Counted from the first letter of the stretch, positions 1-12,574 are shown. The stretch is 64,000 nt of DNA from Aquipseudomonas alcaligenes_A (GCA_048595745.1 CP184361.1); one strand, 5' to 3'. Notes: generated by a model from the letters alone, not told the origin. Numbers and translations are program-made.

Positions 1-525
1 GTTGTAACCGAAGGAGGAACCACGCTCGCAAAGGATCAGCTGGTCGTTACCGGCCTCCTCGCACTTGCGCAGGATGTGTTTCATCTCCTGCGGGGCGAGG
101 AACTGGGCCTTCTTGATGTTGATCACCGCCCCGGTCTTGGCCATGGCCACCACCAGGTCGGTCTGCCGCGAAAGGAAGGCCGGCAGCTGGATGATGTCGC
201 ACACCTCGGCCACCGGGGCGGCCTGGTAAGGCTCGTGGACGTCGGTGATCACCGGCACGCCGAAGGTCTTCTTCACTTCCTCGAAGATCTTCATGCCCTC
301 TTCCAGGCCCGGGCCGCGGAAGGAGGTGACGGAAGAACGGTTGGCCTTGTCGAAGCTGGCCTTGAACACGTAGGGAATACCGAGCTTCTCGGTGCCCCGT
401 ACGTACTCCTCGCAGGCCTGCATGGCCAGGTCGCGCGATTCCAGCACGTTGATGCCACCGAACAGCACGAACGGCTTGTCGTTGGCGATCTCGATGCCGC
501 CGACCTTGATGATCTTCTGAGCCAT
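1..525 (-). CDS. kdsA: 3-deoxy-D-manno-octulosonate 8-phosphate synthase (KDO-8-P synthase), N-terminal part
   Basis: Condenses phosphoenolpyruvate with arabinose-5-phosphate to give KDO-8-phosphate, the precursor of the KDO that links lipid A to the LPS core; cytosolic. The start codon is at 525 and the first 175 codons lie in the window; the family is about 281 residues, so roughly the last 105 run off the left edge. Visible family sequence includes MAQKIIKVGGIEIAND, VLFGGINVLESRDLA, KASFDKANRSS and the ending CERGSSFGYN. It lies downstream of pyrG on the same strand, separated by about 150 bases that contain a palindromic repeat, so co-transcription is possible but not shown. Identification is secure; only the C-terminus is missing. 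Confidence 0.97.
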   Translation of the reverse strand, partial: MAQKIIKVGGIEIANDKPFVLFGGINVLESRDLAMQACEEYVRGTEKLGIPYVFKASFDKANRSSVTSFRGPGLEEGMKIFEEVKKTFGVPVITDVHEPYQAAPVAEVCDIIQLPAFLSRQTDLVVAMAKTGAVINIKKAQFLAPQEMKHILRKCEEAGNDQLILCERGSSFGYN

Positions 526-578
526 ATACCTTTCCTTAGAGTCTGTTCATGCTCTCGCGAGCTAGAGCCATGCCAGGC

Positions 579-637
579 GAAAACAGGTGAGGAAGCGCAG
601 TTTACCGAGAGTAAATGAGCATTCCGAGCCTGTTTTC
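579..637. repeat. Imperfect intergenic palindrome between pyrG and kdsA
   Basis: GAAAACAGG at 579-587 is exactly complementary to CCTGTTTTC at 629-637. Inside, TTTAC (601-605) pairs with GTAAA (611-615) across a five-base loop, and GGAA/TTCC matches lie between. The element would form one long imperfect hairpin of about 59 bases. It has no U-run of terminator type. From memory, similar sequences recur between genes in Pseudomonas, so I read it as a dispersed intergenic repeat; that assignment is inference. Confidence 0.55.
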
Positions 638-678
638 AACGCAGCAGGGCCGACGCGTAGCAGAGCATGGACTGACTC

Positions 679-2307
679 TTATGCCTTGCCGGCCTGTTTC
701 AGGGCTGCCTTGACGAAGCCACTGAACAGCGGGTGGCCATCGCGCGGGGTGGAGGTGAATTCCGGGTGGAACTGGCAGGCGACGAACCACGGATGATCCG
801 GAGCCTCGACCACCTCGACCAGCGCGCCGTCGGCGGAGCGACCGCTAACCTTGAGACCAGCGGCCTCCAGCTGCGGCAGCAGGTTGTTGTTCACTTCGTA
901 GCGATGGCGATGGCGCTCGACGATCACGTCCTTGCCATAGCACTCACGCACGCTGGAGCCGGCCATCAGCTGGCAGTCCTGCGCGCCCAGACGCATGGTG
1001 CCGCCCAGGTCGGAGGCTTCGGTACGGGTTTCCACACTACCGGCGGCGTCCTGCCACTCGGTGATCAGGCCAACGACCGGGTGGGCGCTGTTCTGGTCGA
1101 ACTCAGTGGAATTGGCATCACTCCAGCCCACCACGTTGCGGGCATACTCGATCACCGCCACCTGCATGCCCAGGCAGATGCCCAGGTAGGGAATCTTGTT
1201 CTCGCGGGCGTACTGCACGGTGCGGATCTTGCCTTCCACACCACGCAGACCGAAGCCGCCCGGAACCAGGATGGCATCGACGCCTTCGAGCTTGGCAGTG
1301 CCTTCGTTCTCGATCTCCTCGGAGTCGATGTAGCGCAGGTTGACCTTGGTGCGATTCTGGATGCCGGCGTGGCCCATGGCCTCGATCAGCGACTTGTACG
1401 CGTCCAGCAGCTCCATGTACTTGCCGACCATGGCGATGGTGACTTCCTTCTCCGGGTGCAGCTTGGCGTCGACCACGCGCTCCCACTCGGAGAGATCGGC
1501 CGGCTGGCACTGCAGGCCGAAGCGCTCGACGACGATGTCGTCCAGGCCCTGGGCGTGCAGCACGGAAGGAATGCGGTAGATGGTATCGACGTCTTCCAGG
1601 CCGATCACCGCGCGTTCTTCCACGTTGGTGAACAGGGCGATCTTGCGGCGCGAGGACAGGTCGATCTCATGGTCGGAACGGCAGATCAGCACGTCCGGCT
1701 GCACACCGATGGAACGCAGCTCCTTGACCGAGTGCTGGGTCGGCTTGGTCTTGGTCTCGCCGGCAGTGGCGATGTAGGGCACCAGGGTCAGGTGCATGAA
1801 CATGGCACGCTTGGCGCCCAGCTCTACACGCAGCTGGCGGGCCGCCTCGAGGAACGGCTGGGACTCGATATCGCCCACGGTGCCACCGATCTCGACCATG
1901 GCCACGTCGGCATCGCCGGCGCCCTTGATCACGCGGCGCTTGATCTCGTCGGTGATGTGCGGGATCACCTGGATGGTGGCGCCCAGGTAGTCACCGCGGC
2001 GCTCCTTGCGCAGCACGTGCTCGTAGACACGGCCGGTGGTGAAGTTGTTGTCCTGGGTCATGGTGGTGCGGATGAACCGCTCGTAGTGGCCCAGGTCGAG
2101 GTCGGTCTCGGCGCCGTCGTGGGTGACGAACACCTCACCGTGCTGGAACGGGCTCATGGTGCCCGGATCGACGTTGATGTAGGGGTCCAGCTTGAGCATG
2201 GTGACCTTCAGGCCACGCGCCTCCAGGATGGCCGCCAAGGAAGCCGAGGCGATGCCTTTCCCCAATGAAGAAACAACACCGCCCGTGACGAAGATGTAGC
2301 GCGTCAT
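679..2307 (-). CDS. pyrG: CTP synthase
   Basis: Makes CTP from UTP, ATP and glutamine, the last step of de novo pyrimidine nucleotide synthesis; cytosolic tetramer. The 542-residue length is normal for the family. The N-terminal synthetase domain begins MTRYIFVTGGVVSSLGKG, with the conserved GGVxSxxGKG nucleotide loop. The C-terminal class I glutamine amidotransferase domain shows the nucleophile motif GICLGMQ and the catalytic His/Glu motif FHPEF. An AGGA ribosome site precedes the ATG at 2307. It sits between tilS and kdsA, as in other pseudomonads. A 157-base gap from tilS leaves room for its own promoter, which I could not define. Confidence 0.99.
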   Translation of the reverse strand: MTRYIFVTGGVVSSLGKGIASASLAAILEARGLKVTMLKLDPYINVDPGTMSPFQHGEVFVTHDGAETDLDLGHYERFIRTTMTQDNNFTTGRVYEHVLRKERRGDYLGATIQVIPHITDEIKRRVIKGAGDADVAMVEIGGTVGDIESQPFLEAARQLRVELGAKRAMFMHLTLVPYIATAGETKTKPTQHSVKELRSIGVQPDVLICRSDHEIDLSSRRKIALFTNVEERAVIGLEDVDTIYRIPSVLHAQGLDDIVVERFGLQCQPADLSEWERVVDAKLHPEKEVTIAMVGKYMELLDAYKSLIEAMGHAGIQNRTKVNLRYIDSEEIENEGTAKLEGVDAILVPGGFGLRGVEGKIRTVQYARENKIPYLGICLGMQVAVIEYARNVVGWSDANSTEFDQNSAHPVVGLITEWQDAAGSVETRTEASDLGGTMRLGAQDCQLMAGSSVRECYGKDVIVERHRHRYEVNNNLLPQLEAAGLKVSGRSADGALVEVVEAPDHPWFVACQFHPEFTSTPRDGHPLFSGFVKAALKQAGKA

Positions 2308-2464
2308 GAAAAATCCTAGAAGTCTGCGTTCAAGCGGTCAGCGCCGCCGGGGTAAGAGCGCAGGCTGGCCTTGGCCAACCTGAAATAAGCAAAGCACTGC
2401 GGGTTCCGAGGGAGCCCACAGAAGCAGTAACAAGACGGGAGCGTAGTCTACCGGAAAGGGTCTA

Positions 2465-3781
2465 TCAGCTCAAACCTTGTGCGCTGGTCGGCGGCTGCCA
2501 GTGCAATTGCCAGGCGCCATGCTGCGAACCGTCCAGCCCGGGCAGGTTGGCGACCGCCAACAGCTCGTCGCAGCGATACAGCAGCGGCAGGCGCCCGCGC
2601 ACGAAGGCAGGCAGTGCACGTTCGTTGAGCAGGCGCTTGAGATCACGACGACCTCGCCCCGGCAGCGCCATGATCTCGCCGCCCGCACGATAACGCAGGT
2701 GCAGGGGTCCGGCCGGCGGCACACCGAGCAGTTGAACGACGCCATTGTTCGGCAACTGCAGCGGCTGAGTGCAGTCATCCCAGGCCGTAGGGAGCGTTGG
2801 CGACTGCAACCACTGCCCGGATAGCCACCATAACCGTTCGTCGGCGCGCCTCAGCTCACCTCCGGCCAGACGCCATATCGGGCTGGTATCGATGCCGGCA
2901 TCGCGCAGATCCTGCCAGCCCGCCCAATGCTCGGTATCCGGCAGAAGCGTCCGGGGCGCCAGCCAATGCCGCAGAGCATTGCGCTGACGCGGCTCGGACA
3001 GCGCCAACAGCGGCACCAGCGCCAGCGAGGGCAATCCCAACCAAGCGAAAGGCTCCTGGTCACGCGCAGCCAGCAGGTCCAGCTCGGCCAGCTCGATGAG
3101 CAACTGCTCGGCCTCGCGCAGGTGCTGCGCGCTGCGCGAGAGGTTCACCGCCGCCTGCGGCCAGTGGCACGCCAGGGCCGGCAGCACCTCGCGGCGCAGG
3201 AAGTTGCGCGCCAGCCGGGTATCGGCGTTCGAAGGATCCTCGACCCAGCTCAGCGCCTGCTGCCGGGCGTAGCACTCCAGTTCAGCACGAGACACCCTGA
3301 GCAGCGGCCGTACCAGCCAGCCAGCCCCCAGGCGACGGCTCGGCGGCATGCCGCCCAGGCCACGCACACCAGCACCGCGCAGCAGACGCAGCAGCAGGGT
3401 CTCGGCCTGATCATCACGGTGCTGCCCGGTCAGCAGCAGCTCGCCCTCCCCCAGCCGCCCGGCAAACGCGGCATAGCGTGCCTCGCGCGCCGCCCGCTCG
3501 AGGCTGGGACCGTCGTCAACACGCACCCGTTCGACATGCAGGGGCACACCGAGACGGTCGCACAGCGCCTGGCAGTGCTCTGGCCAGGAATCGGCCGCCG
3601 ACTGCAGGCCGTGGTGCACATGCATGGCGGACAGCGGCGGCAGGGCTTCGCGTTCGCGCAGGGACGCCAGCAGGTGCAGCAGCACGGTCGAATCCAGGCC
3701 GCCGGACAGGGCGATGCGCCAGGCCGGTGCCGCGCGCCAGGGGCGAAGAAATTCGAGCAGGGAGAGTTCGAGCGCAGTCAT
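2465..3781 (-). CDS. tilS: tRNA(Ile)-lysidine synthase
   Basis: Ligates lysine to C34 of the CAU-anticodon tRNA-Ile, producing lysidine and switching codon reading from AUG to AUA. The PP-loop ATP site SGGLDSTVLLHLLA lies near residue 27, and MHVHHGLQ and GQHRDDQAETLLLRLLRG are conserved N-terminal catalytic-domain motifs. The C-terminal substrate-binding domains carry the family's LPGRGRRDLKRLLNE-type sequence. Length is 438 residues, typical for Pseudomonas. It follows accA on the same strand after a 59-base gap containing a hairpin, so it may depend partly on readthrough from accA. Identification is secure. Confidence 0.97.
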   Translation of the reverse strand: MTALELSLLEFLRPWRAAPAWRIALSGGLDSTVLLHLLASLREREALPPLSAMHVHHGLQSAADSWPEHCQALCDRLGVPLHVERVRVDDGPSLERAAREARYAAFAGRLGEGELLLTGQHRDDQAETLLLRLLRGAGVRGLGGMPPSRRLGAGWLVRPLLRVSRAELECYARQQALSWVEDPSNADTRLARNFLRREVLPALACHWPQAAVNLSRSAQHLREAEQLLIELAELDLLAARDQEPFAWLGLPSLALVPLLALSEPRQRNALRHWLAPRTLLPDTEHWAGWQDLRDAGIDTSPIWRLAGGELRRADERLWWLSGQWLQSPTLPTAWDDCTQPLQLPNNGVVQLLGVPPAGPLHLRYRAGGEIMALPGRGRRDLKRLLNERALPAFVRGRLPLLYRCDELLAVANLPGLDGSQHGAWQLHWQPPTSAQGLS

Positions 3782-3798
3782 GCCGCCAGCTTAAACAA

Positions 3799-3820
3799 CA
3801 ACGGGCCCAAAGGCCCGTTG
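3799..3820 (-). terminator. Hairpin between accA and tilS
   Basis: A nine-base perfect stem (CAACGGGCC / GGCCCGTTG) with a four-base loop lies just past the accA stop codon. In the direction of transcription (minus strand) it is followed by TTGTTTAAG, a weak U-rich tail. It could be a leaky terminator that lowers tilS expression relative to accA. Confidence 0.5.
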
Positions 3821-3840
3821 CAGATGACGTGACGCGCGCG

Positions 3841-4791
3841 TCAGGCGACGCCGTAGCTCATCAGGCGCTCGTAGCGACGTTCAAGCAGCTTGGCAGTATC
3901 CAGCTTGTGCAGGCTTTTGAGCTGGGCGACCAGCTCCTGGCGGATCGACTCGGCGGCGGCAGCCGGGTCGCGATGGGCGCCACCCAGCGGCTCGGTGATC
4001 ACCTTGTCGACGATACCCAGGCCCTTCAGGCGCTCGGCAGTGATACCCATGGCCTCGGCCGCATCCGGGGCCTTTTCGGCGGTCTTCCACAGGATGGAAG
4101 CGCAGCCTTCCGGTGAGATCACCGAGTAGGTGGAGTACTGCAGCATGTTCAGCTGGTCGCACACGCCGATGGCCAGAGCACCGCCGGAGCCACCCTCGCC
4201 GATCACGGTGGCGATGATCGGCGTCTTCAGGCGCGCCATCACGCGCAGGTTCCAGGCGATGGCCTCGCTCTGGTTGCGCTCCTCGGCATCGATGCCCGGG
4301 TAGGCACCGGGGGTGTCGATGAAGGTGAGAATCGGCAGCTTGAAGCGCTCGGCCATTTCCATCAGGCGGCAGGCCTTGCGATAGCCCTCGGGACGCGGCA
4401 TGCCAAAGTTGCGGCGTACCTTCTCGCGTACCTCGCGGCCCTTCTGGTGGCCGATGACCATCACCGGCTGGCCATCCAGGCGCGCGGTACCGCCAACGAT
4501 GGCGGCATCATCGGAGAAATGGCGATCACCATGCAGTTCGTCGAACTCGGTGAAGATGTGCTCGATGTAGTCGAGGGTATAAGGACGGCGCGGGTGGCGC
4601 GACAGCTGGGAGATCTGCCAACTGCTGAGGTTGCCGAAGATGGTCTCGGTCAGCGTGCTGCTCTTGTCCTGCAGACGGGAGATCTCGTCACTGATGTTCA
4701 GCGCGTTGTCGTTGCCCACCAGGCGCAGCTCTTCGATCTTGGCTTGCAGGTCGGCGATCGGCTGTTCGAAGTCGAGGAAGTTCGGGTTCAT
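3841..4791 (-). CDS. accA: Acetyl-CoA carboxylase, carboxyltransferase subunit alpha
   Basis: Alpha half of the carboxyltransferase that, with AccD and biotinyl-AccB, makes malonyl-CoA for fatty acid synthesis. Starting at the ATG at 4791 gives 316 residues beginning MNPNFLDFEQPIADLQ, matching family starts; an in-frame ATG 48 bases upstream adds non-conserved sequence and is rejected. Hallmarks are GDRHFSDDAAIVGG, IGHQKGR, FIDTPGAYPG, GEGGSGGALAIG and VISPEGCASILWK. It is downstream of dnaE, 116 bases away, a linkage conserved in many gammaproteobacteria. The ribosome site before the chosen start is weak. Confidence 0.98.
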   Translation of the reverse strand: MNPNFLDFEQPIADLQAKIEELRLVGNDNALNISDEISRLQDKSSTLTETIFGNLSSWQISQLSRHPRRPYTLDYIEHIFTEFDELHGDRHFSDDAAIVGGTARLDGQPVMVIGHQKGREVREKVRRNFGMPRPEGYRKACRLMEMAERFKLPILTFIDTPGAYPGIDAEERNQSEAIAWNLRVMARLKTPIIATVIGEGGSGGALAIGVCDQLNMLQYSTYSVISPEGCASILWKTAEKAPDAAEAMGITAERLKGLGIVDKVITEPLGGAHRDPAAAAESIRQELVAQLKSLHKLDTAKLLERRYERLMSYGVA

Positions 4792-4907
4792 AGGCGTCCG
4801 TCTAGCATCGGCGGCCCCGGGGGCCGGGCGGTGTTCCATGTGGCGCCTACCTTAAGGGATAGCGCGCCCCTGGTCGAGACCGAGACGGCGAGCCCGAGGC
4901 CCGCCCC

Positions 4908-8438
<3,531 letters not shown>

Positions 8439-8469
8439 GGCAATCCCGTTGGTGACACAAAAACGATAA

Positions 8470-8489
8470 GGCCCGGATTGTACCGGGCC
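8470..8489 (-). terminator. Rho-independent terminator candidate after rnhB
   Basis: A seven-base perfect stem GGCCCGG / CCGGGCC with a six-base loop. On the minus strand it is followed by TTATCGTTTTTG. It lies between the rnhB stop (8521) and the dnaE start (8438), so it probably ends the lpx-rnhB transcript. Confidence 0.65.
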
Positions 8490-8520
8490 TGCTTACAAAG
8501 GGCAGCTTGAGAGTCGTCGC

Positions 8521-9120
8521 TCAGCTACCTTCCAGCACCGCGCGCACCGGGGCGAACGAACGCCGATGGATAGGCGTCGCCCCCAAGCGCTTGAGCGCTT
8601 CCAGGTGCACCGGCGTCGGGTAGCCCTTGTGCCCGCCGATGCCATAGCCGGGGTAGAGCTTCTCCATCTCGGCCATCTCGCGATCACGACTGACCTTGGC
8701 CAGGATGGAAGCAGCAGCGATGGCCGGCACCTGGGCATCACCACCGACCACCGGCGCGCTGGGCACCGCCAGCTTGGGGCAGCGGTTGCCGTCGATCAGC
8801 GCCAGTTTTGGCGTGATGCTCAGGCCTTCGACGGCGCGCTGCATGGCCAGCATGGTGGCATGCAGAATATTCAGCTGGTCAATCTCCTCGACCTCGGCGC
8901 GGGCAATGCACCAGGCCAGGGCCTTTTCGCGGATCTCGTCGAACAGCTTCTCGCGGCGCACCTCGGTCAGCTTCTTCGAGTCGTTGAGACCAACGATGGG
9001 ACGAGCAGGATCGAGAATCACCGCGGCGGTCACCACCGGGCCACAGAGCGGGCCGCGACCGACCTCGTCGACGCCGGCGACCAGTTCCTCGACCAGCGTG
9101 AAATCCAGACCCAGCTGCAT
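8521..9120 (-). CDS. rnhB: Ribonuclease HII
   Basis: Cleaves RNA in RNA-DNA hybrids and incises at single ribonucleotides embedded in DNA. The active site is visible as AGVDEVGRGPLCGPV (D18, E19), LALIDGNRCP and AAASILAKVSRDREM. Length is 199 residues, normal for bacterial RNase HII. Its ATG shares one base with the lpxB stop (TGATG), a sign of translational coupling, and a hairpin follows the gene. It is the last gene of the lpxD-fabZ-lpxA-lpxB-rnhB run. Confidence 0.98.
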   Translation of the reverse strand: MQLGLDFTLVEELVAGVDEVGRGPLCGPVVTAAVILDPARPIVGLNDSKKLTEVRREKLFDEIREKALAWCIARAEVEEIDQLNILHATMLAMQRAVEGLSITPKLALIDGNRCPKLAVPSAPVVGGDAQVPAIAAASILAKVSRDREMAEMEKLYPGYGIGGHKGYPTPVHLEALKRLGATPIHRRSFAPVRAVLEGS

Positions 9121-10253
9121 CAGGCCTGCCCGACCAGCTTGAGCACGGCGTCAGCGGCCTGCTGCGAGGCATCCTGGCGCAGCGCGCGGTGGATCACGTC
9201 GAAGCCCTCGGTCTGCACCGCGCCGTCGTCCAGCAGCGGCGCCAGCGTCTGGGCCAGGGCGTCCGCTGTCGCGGCATCCTGAATCAGCTCGGGCACCAGC
9301 AAACGCTCGGCCAACAGGTTGGGCAACGAAATATAGGGGCTCTTCACCAGACGCCTGAGGATGCGATAGGTCAGCGGCGCCACCTTGTAGGCCACCACCA
9401 TCGGGCGTTTGTGCAGCAGAGCTTCCAGGGTGGCGGTACCGGAGGCGATCAATACTGCGTCGCAGGCGGCCAGCGCTTCATGGGAGCGGCCATCGAGCAA
9501 CAGCAGCGGCAGGTTGCGCCCGGCCAGCATGGCCTCCAGCTGCGCGCGACGCTCGGCATTGGCACAGGGCAGCACGAAGCGGATACCGGGGCGCAACGTG
9601 CGCAGGCGCTCGGCGGCATCGAGAAACAACGCCCCGAGGCGTGCCACTTCGCCCCCCCGGCTGCCCGGCAGCAATGCCACCACCGGCTCATCCGGCGCCA
9701 GGCCGAGCGCCTCACGGGCGCCGACGCGGTCGGCCTGCAGCGGTATGGTATTGGCCAGCGGATGACCGACGAAGCGCACCGGCACCTGGTGCTCCAGGTA
9801 AAAACGCGCCTCGAAGGGGAACAGCGTCAGCATCAGGTCGCAGGCATCACGAATCTTCAGCACGCGCTTCTGCCGCCAGGCCCACACCGAGGGGCTGACG
9901 TAGTGGACGGTCTTGATGCCGGCCTGACGCAGCTTGAGCTCGAGGGTCAGGTTGAAATCCGGAGCATCGATGCCGATGAAGACGTCCGGCTGGGCGGCGA
10001 TAAGCTCCCGGATCAGGCGCTTGCGCCGTGCCAGCAGCTCGCGCAGGCGCCCCAGCACCTCGACCAGCCCCATCACCGCCAGGCGTTCCATGGGGAACGC
10101 GGAGACAAGCCCTTCGGCCTCCATGCGCGGGCCGCCGACACCGATGAATTCGACCTGCGGATGTTGCTGCTTGAGCGCCTGCATCAGGCCGGCGCCGAGG
10201 ATATCACCGGAGGCCTCGCCGGCCACCAGCGCCACGCGAAGAGGGCGACTCAT
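9120..10253 (-). CDS. lpxB: Lipid-A-disaccharide synthase
   Basis: Joins UDP-2,3-diacylglucosamine and 2,3-diacylglucosamine-1-phosphate into the beta-1,6 lipid A disaccharide; a peripheral inner-membrane GT19 glycosyltransferase. The 377 residues begin LRVALVAGEASGDILGAGL and contain GVGGPRMEAEG, IGIDAPDFNL, YVSPSVWAWR, LLPGSRGGEVARL and ASGTATLEALL, all family motifs. The start lies one base beyond the lpxA stop, and the stop shares a base with the rnhB start, so these genes are tightly coupled. Confidence 0.98.
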   Translation of the reverse strand: MSRPLRVALVAGEASGDILGAGLMQALKQQHPQVEFIGVGGPRMEAEGLVSAFPMERLAVMGLVEVLGRLRELLARRKRLIRELIAAQPDVFIGIDAPDFNLTLELKLRQAGIKTVHYVSPSVWAWRQKRVLKIRDACDLMLTLFPFEARFYLEHQVPVRFVGHPLANTIPLQADRVGAREALGLAPDEPVVALLPGSRGGEVARLGALFLDAAERLRTLRPGIRFVLPCANAERRAQLEAMLAGRNLPLLLLDGRSHEALAACDAVLIASGTATLEALLHKRPMVVAYKVAPLTYRILRRLVKSPYISLPNLLAERLLVPELIQDAATADALAQTLAPLLDDGAVQTEGFDVIHRALRQDASQQAADAVLKLVGQA

Positions 10254-10254
10254 A

Positions 10255-11031
10255 TCAGCGGGTGATGCCGCGGGTCGAAGCCTGAACGGAATCGCGGAAC
10301 ACCGCGACTTCCGGGAACTGGGCAGCGGACTCGGCCAGCTCGGCCAGTGCCTGCTCGACGGTCAGGCCCTGACGATAGACCACCTTGTAGGCACGGCGCA
10401 GGGCGGCGATGGCCTCGGCACTGAAGCCGCGCCGACGCATGCCCTCGAAGTTCATGCTGCGCGCCTCGGCGGGGTTGCCGAAGACAGTGACGTAAGCCGG
10501 TACGTCCTTGCCGATGGCCGTGCCCATGCCGGAAAAGCTGTGGGCGCCGATGCGGCAGAACTGGTGAACCAGGGTGAAACCGGAGAGGATCGCCCAGTCG
10601 TCGACCCAAACATGGCCGGCCAGCGCGGTGTTGTTGACCAGGATGCAGTGGTTGCCGATCACGCTGTCGTGGCCGACATGCACATAGGCCATCAGCAGGT
10701 TGTGACTGCCGATGGTGGTTTCGCTACGATCCTGCACGGTGCCACGGTGGATGGTCACGCCTTCGCGAATCACATTGTGATCGCCGATCACCAGCCGCGT
10801 GGGCTCGCCCTTGTACTTGAGGTCAGGGGTGTCCTCGCCCACCGAGGAGAACTGGTAGATCTTGTTGTGCTTGCCGATCACGGTCGGCCCCTTGAGCACG
10901 ACATGCGGACCGACCACGGTACCCTCGCCGATTTCCACATCGGGCCCGATGATCGACCAGGGGCCGACCTGGACATCCGCAGCCAGCTTGGCCGACGGAT
11001 CGATGATGGCGCGAGGGTCGATCAGACTCAT
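10255..11031 (-). CDS. lpxA: Acyl-ACP:UDP-N-acetylglucosamine O-acyltransferase
   Basis: First step of lipid A synthesis: transfers a 3-hydroxyacyl chain from ACP to the 3-OH of UDP-GlcNAc; in Pseudomonas usually 3-hydroxydecanoyl. The 258-residue protein is a left-handed beta-helix built of hexapeptide repeats (IDPSAKL, VGPWSII, IGEGTVV and so on) with the catalytic histidine in LLMAYVHVGHDSVIGNH and a helical C-terminal tail. The start at 11031 gives MSLIDPRAIIDPSAKL and overlaps the fabZ stop by four bases (ATGA); an in-frame start 66 bases upstream lies inside fabZ and is rejected. Confidence 0.98.
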   Translation of the reverse strand: MSLIDPRAIIDPSAKLAADVQVGPWSIIGPDVEIGEGTVVGPHVVLKGPTVIGKHNKIYQFSSVGEDTPDLKYKGEPTRLVIGDHNVIREGVTIHRGTVQDRSETTIGSHNLLMAYVHVGHDSVIGNHCILVNNTALAGHVWVDDWAILSGFTLVHQFCRIGAHSFSGMGTAIGKDVPAYVTVFGNPAEARSMNFEGMRRRGFSAEAIAALRRAYKVVYRQGLTVEQALAELAESAAQFPEVAVFRDSVQASTRGITR

Positions 11032-11468
11032 AGCTTGCGTTCCGCACAGATGATTTCGGCCGAGCAGACTTCCTTGCCATCGACGCTGGCACGGCACTCG
11101 AACTTCCAGATGCTGCGCTTGACGCTCAGGAAGCGGGCTTCAAGCACCAGTTGGTCGCCCGGCAATACGGGCTGGCGGAAACGCAGCTTGTCCGAGCCCA
11201 CGAAATAATAGAGGGTTCCGTCGGCCGGTTTCACGTCGAGCATCTTGAAGCCGAGGATACCGGCAGCCTGGGCCATCGCCTCGATGATCAGCACGCCCGG
11301 CATGATCGGGTGCTCGGGGAAGTGACCGTTGAAGAAAGGCTCGTTGATGCTGACATTCTTGTAGGCGCGAATGGTCTTGCCTTCGATATCCAGCTCGGCA
11401 ACGCGATCCACCAGCAGGAAGGGATAGCGGTGCGGCAGGTATTCGCGAATCTCGTTGATGTCCATCAT
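11028..11468 (-). CDS. fabZ: 3-hydroxyacyl-ACP dehydratase FabZ
   Basis: Dehydrates 3-hydroxyacyl-ACP in fatty acid elongation and competes with LpxA and LpxD for the same substrate pool, which explains its place among lpx genes. The hot-dog fold signature NEPFFNGHFPEHPIMPGV carries the catalytic histidine, followed by LIIEAMAQAAG with the catalytic glutamate. Length is 146 residues. Two ATG codons are adjacent (MMDINEIREYLPHRYPF), and either could start. Its stop overlaps the lpxA start (ATGA). Confidence 0.98.
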   Translation of the reverse strand: MMDINEIREYLPHRYPFLLVDRVAELDIEGKTIRAYKNVSINEPFFNGHFPEHPIMPGVLIIEAMAQAAGILGFKMLDVKPADGTLYYFVGSDKLRFRQPVLPGDQLVLEARFLSVKRSIWKFECRASVDGKEVCSAEIICAERKL

Positions 11469-11513
11469 GTGCGTAAAGCCTTTACTTAAAGTGGGGGCGT
11501 GCCTCAGGCACGA

Positions 11514-12572
11514 TCAGGCATCAGATGAGGCCTGGTCGTCCGGGGTCACGGCGGCGAGGCGCTTTTCCAGCTCGCGCAGGCGCTTCGCCATGTCGTCCAG
11601 TTGACGGATACGGGCCGCGCTCTTCTTCCAGTCGGCCGCCGTCTGCATGGCGGTACCGGAAGAATAGGCGCCCGGCTCGGTGATCGAGCGGGTGACCATG
11701 GTCATGCCGGTGACGAACACGTTGTCACACACCTCGATGTGGCCAACCATGCCGACACCACCGGCGATCATGCAGTGCTTGCCGATCTTGGTGCTGCCGG
11801 AAATCCCGGCGCAGCCGGCCATCGCGGTGTGATCACCGATCTGCACGTTGTGCGCGATCATGATCTGGTTATCCAGCTTCACGCCGTTACCGATGACGGT
11901 ATCGGCCAGGGCGCCACGGTCGATGGTGGTATTGGCGCCGACTTCCACGTCGTCACCCAGCACCACGCCACCGATCTGCGCGATCTTCTGCCAGACCCCC
12001 TTGTCGTTGGCAAAGCCGAAGCCCTCGCCCCCGAGCACGGCGCCGGACTGGATAACCACGCGCTTGCCGATCTTCACGTCGTGATACAGGGTCACGCGCG
12101 GCGCCAGCCAGCCGCCCTCGCCGATTTCGCTGCGTGCACCGATGACGCAATGCGCTCCAATGCTCACGCCAGCGGCAATACGCGCACCACTCTCGATCAC
12201 CGCGTAGGCACCGATGCTGGCGCTCGGGTCGACCTGCGCATCAGCCGCCACCAGTGCGGTAGGGTGCACGCCAGCGGGCGCCACCGGCTTGCGGTCGAAC
12301 AGATGCGAGAGTTCGGCAAAGGCCAGATAGGGATTGGCCACCAGCAGCGCGTCGCCCGCGTAGCCTTCGGCATCGGCGGCGGTCAGCAGCACGACTCCGG
12401 CGCGGGTCTCGGCGAGAAACTTGCGGTACTGCGCATTGGCCAGGAAGCTCAGCTGATCCGGACCGGCATCCTGCAGGGTTGCCAGACCACGGATCGGCTT
12501 GTCCACGGCACCACGCAGGGTGGCGCCGAGACGCTCGGCCAGCTGACCGAGGGTAAATACCGGTGCGCTCAT
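11514..12572 (-). CDS. lpxD: UDP-3-O-(3-hydroxyacyl)glucosamine N-acyltransferase
   Basis: Third step of lipid A synthesis: adds the N-linked 3-hydroxyacyl chain. The 352-residue protein has an N-terminal uridine-binding domain (FTLGQLAERLGATL), a hexapeptide-repeat beta-helix (DPSASIGAYAVIESGARI onward) with the catalytic histidine region MIAHNVQIGDHTAMAG, and a C-terminal helix (RIRQLDDMAKRLRELEKRL). The start is two bases after the ompH stop. A 45-base gap separates it from fabZ. Identification is secure. Confidence 0.98.
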   Translation of the reverse strand: MSAPVFTLGQLAERLGATLRGAVDKPIRGLATLQDAGPDQLSFLANAQYRKFLAETRAGVVLLTAADAEGYAGDALLVANPYLAFAELSHLFDRKPVAPAGVHPTALVAADAQVDPSASIGAYAVIESGARIAAGVSIGAHCVIGARSEIGEGGWLAPRVTLYHDVKIGKRVVIQSGAVLGGEGFGFANDKGVWQKIAQIGGVVLGDDVEVGANTTIDRGALADTVIGNGVKLDNQIMIAHNVQIGDHTAMAGCAGISGSTKIGKHCMIAGGVGMVGHIEVCDNVFVTGMTMVTRSITEPGAYSSGTAMQTAADWKKSAARIRQLDDMAKRLRELEKRLAAVTPDDQASSDA

Positions 12573-12574
12573 GA

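Noticed and set aside
733..2268. A 511-codon plus-strand frame
   Set aside because: Antisense to pyrG; composition artefact without homology.
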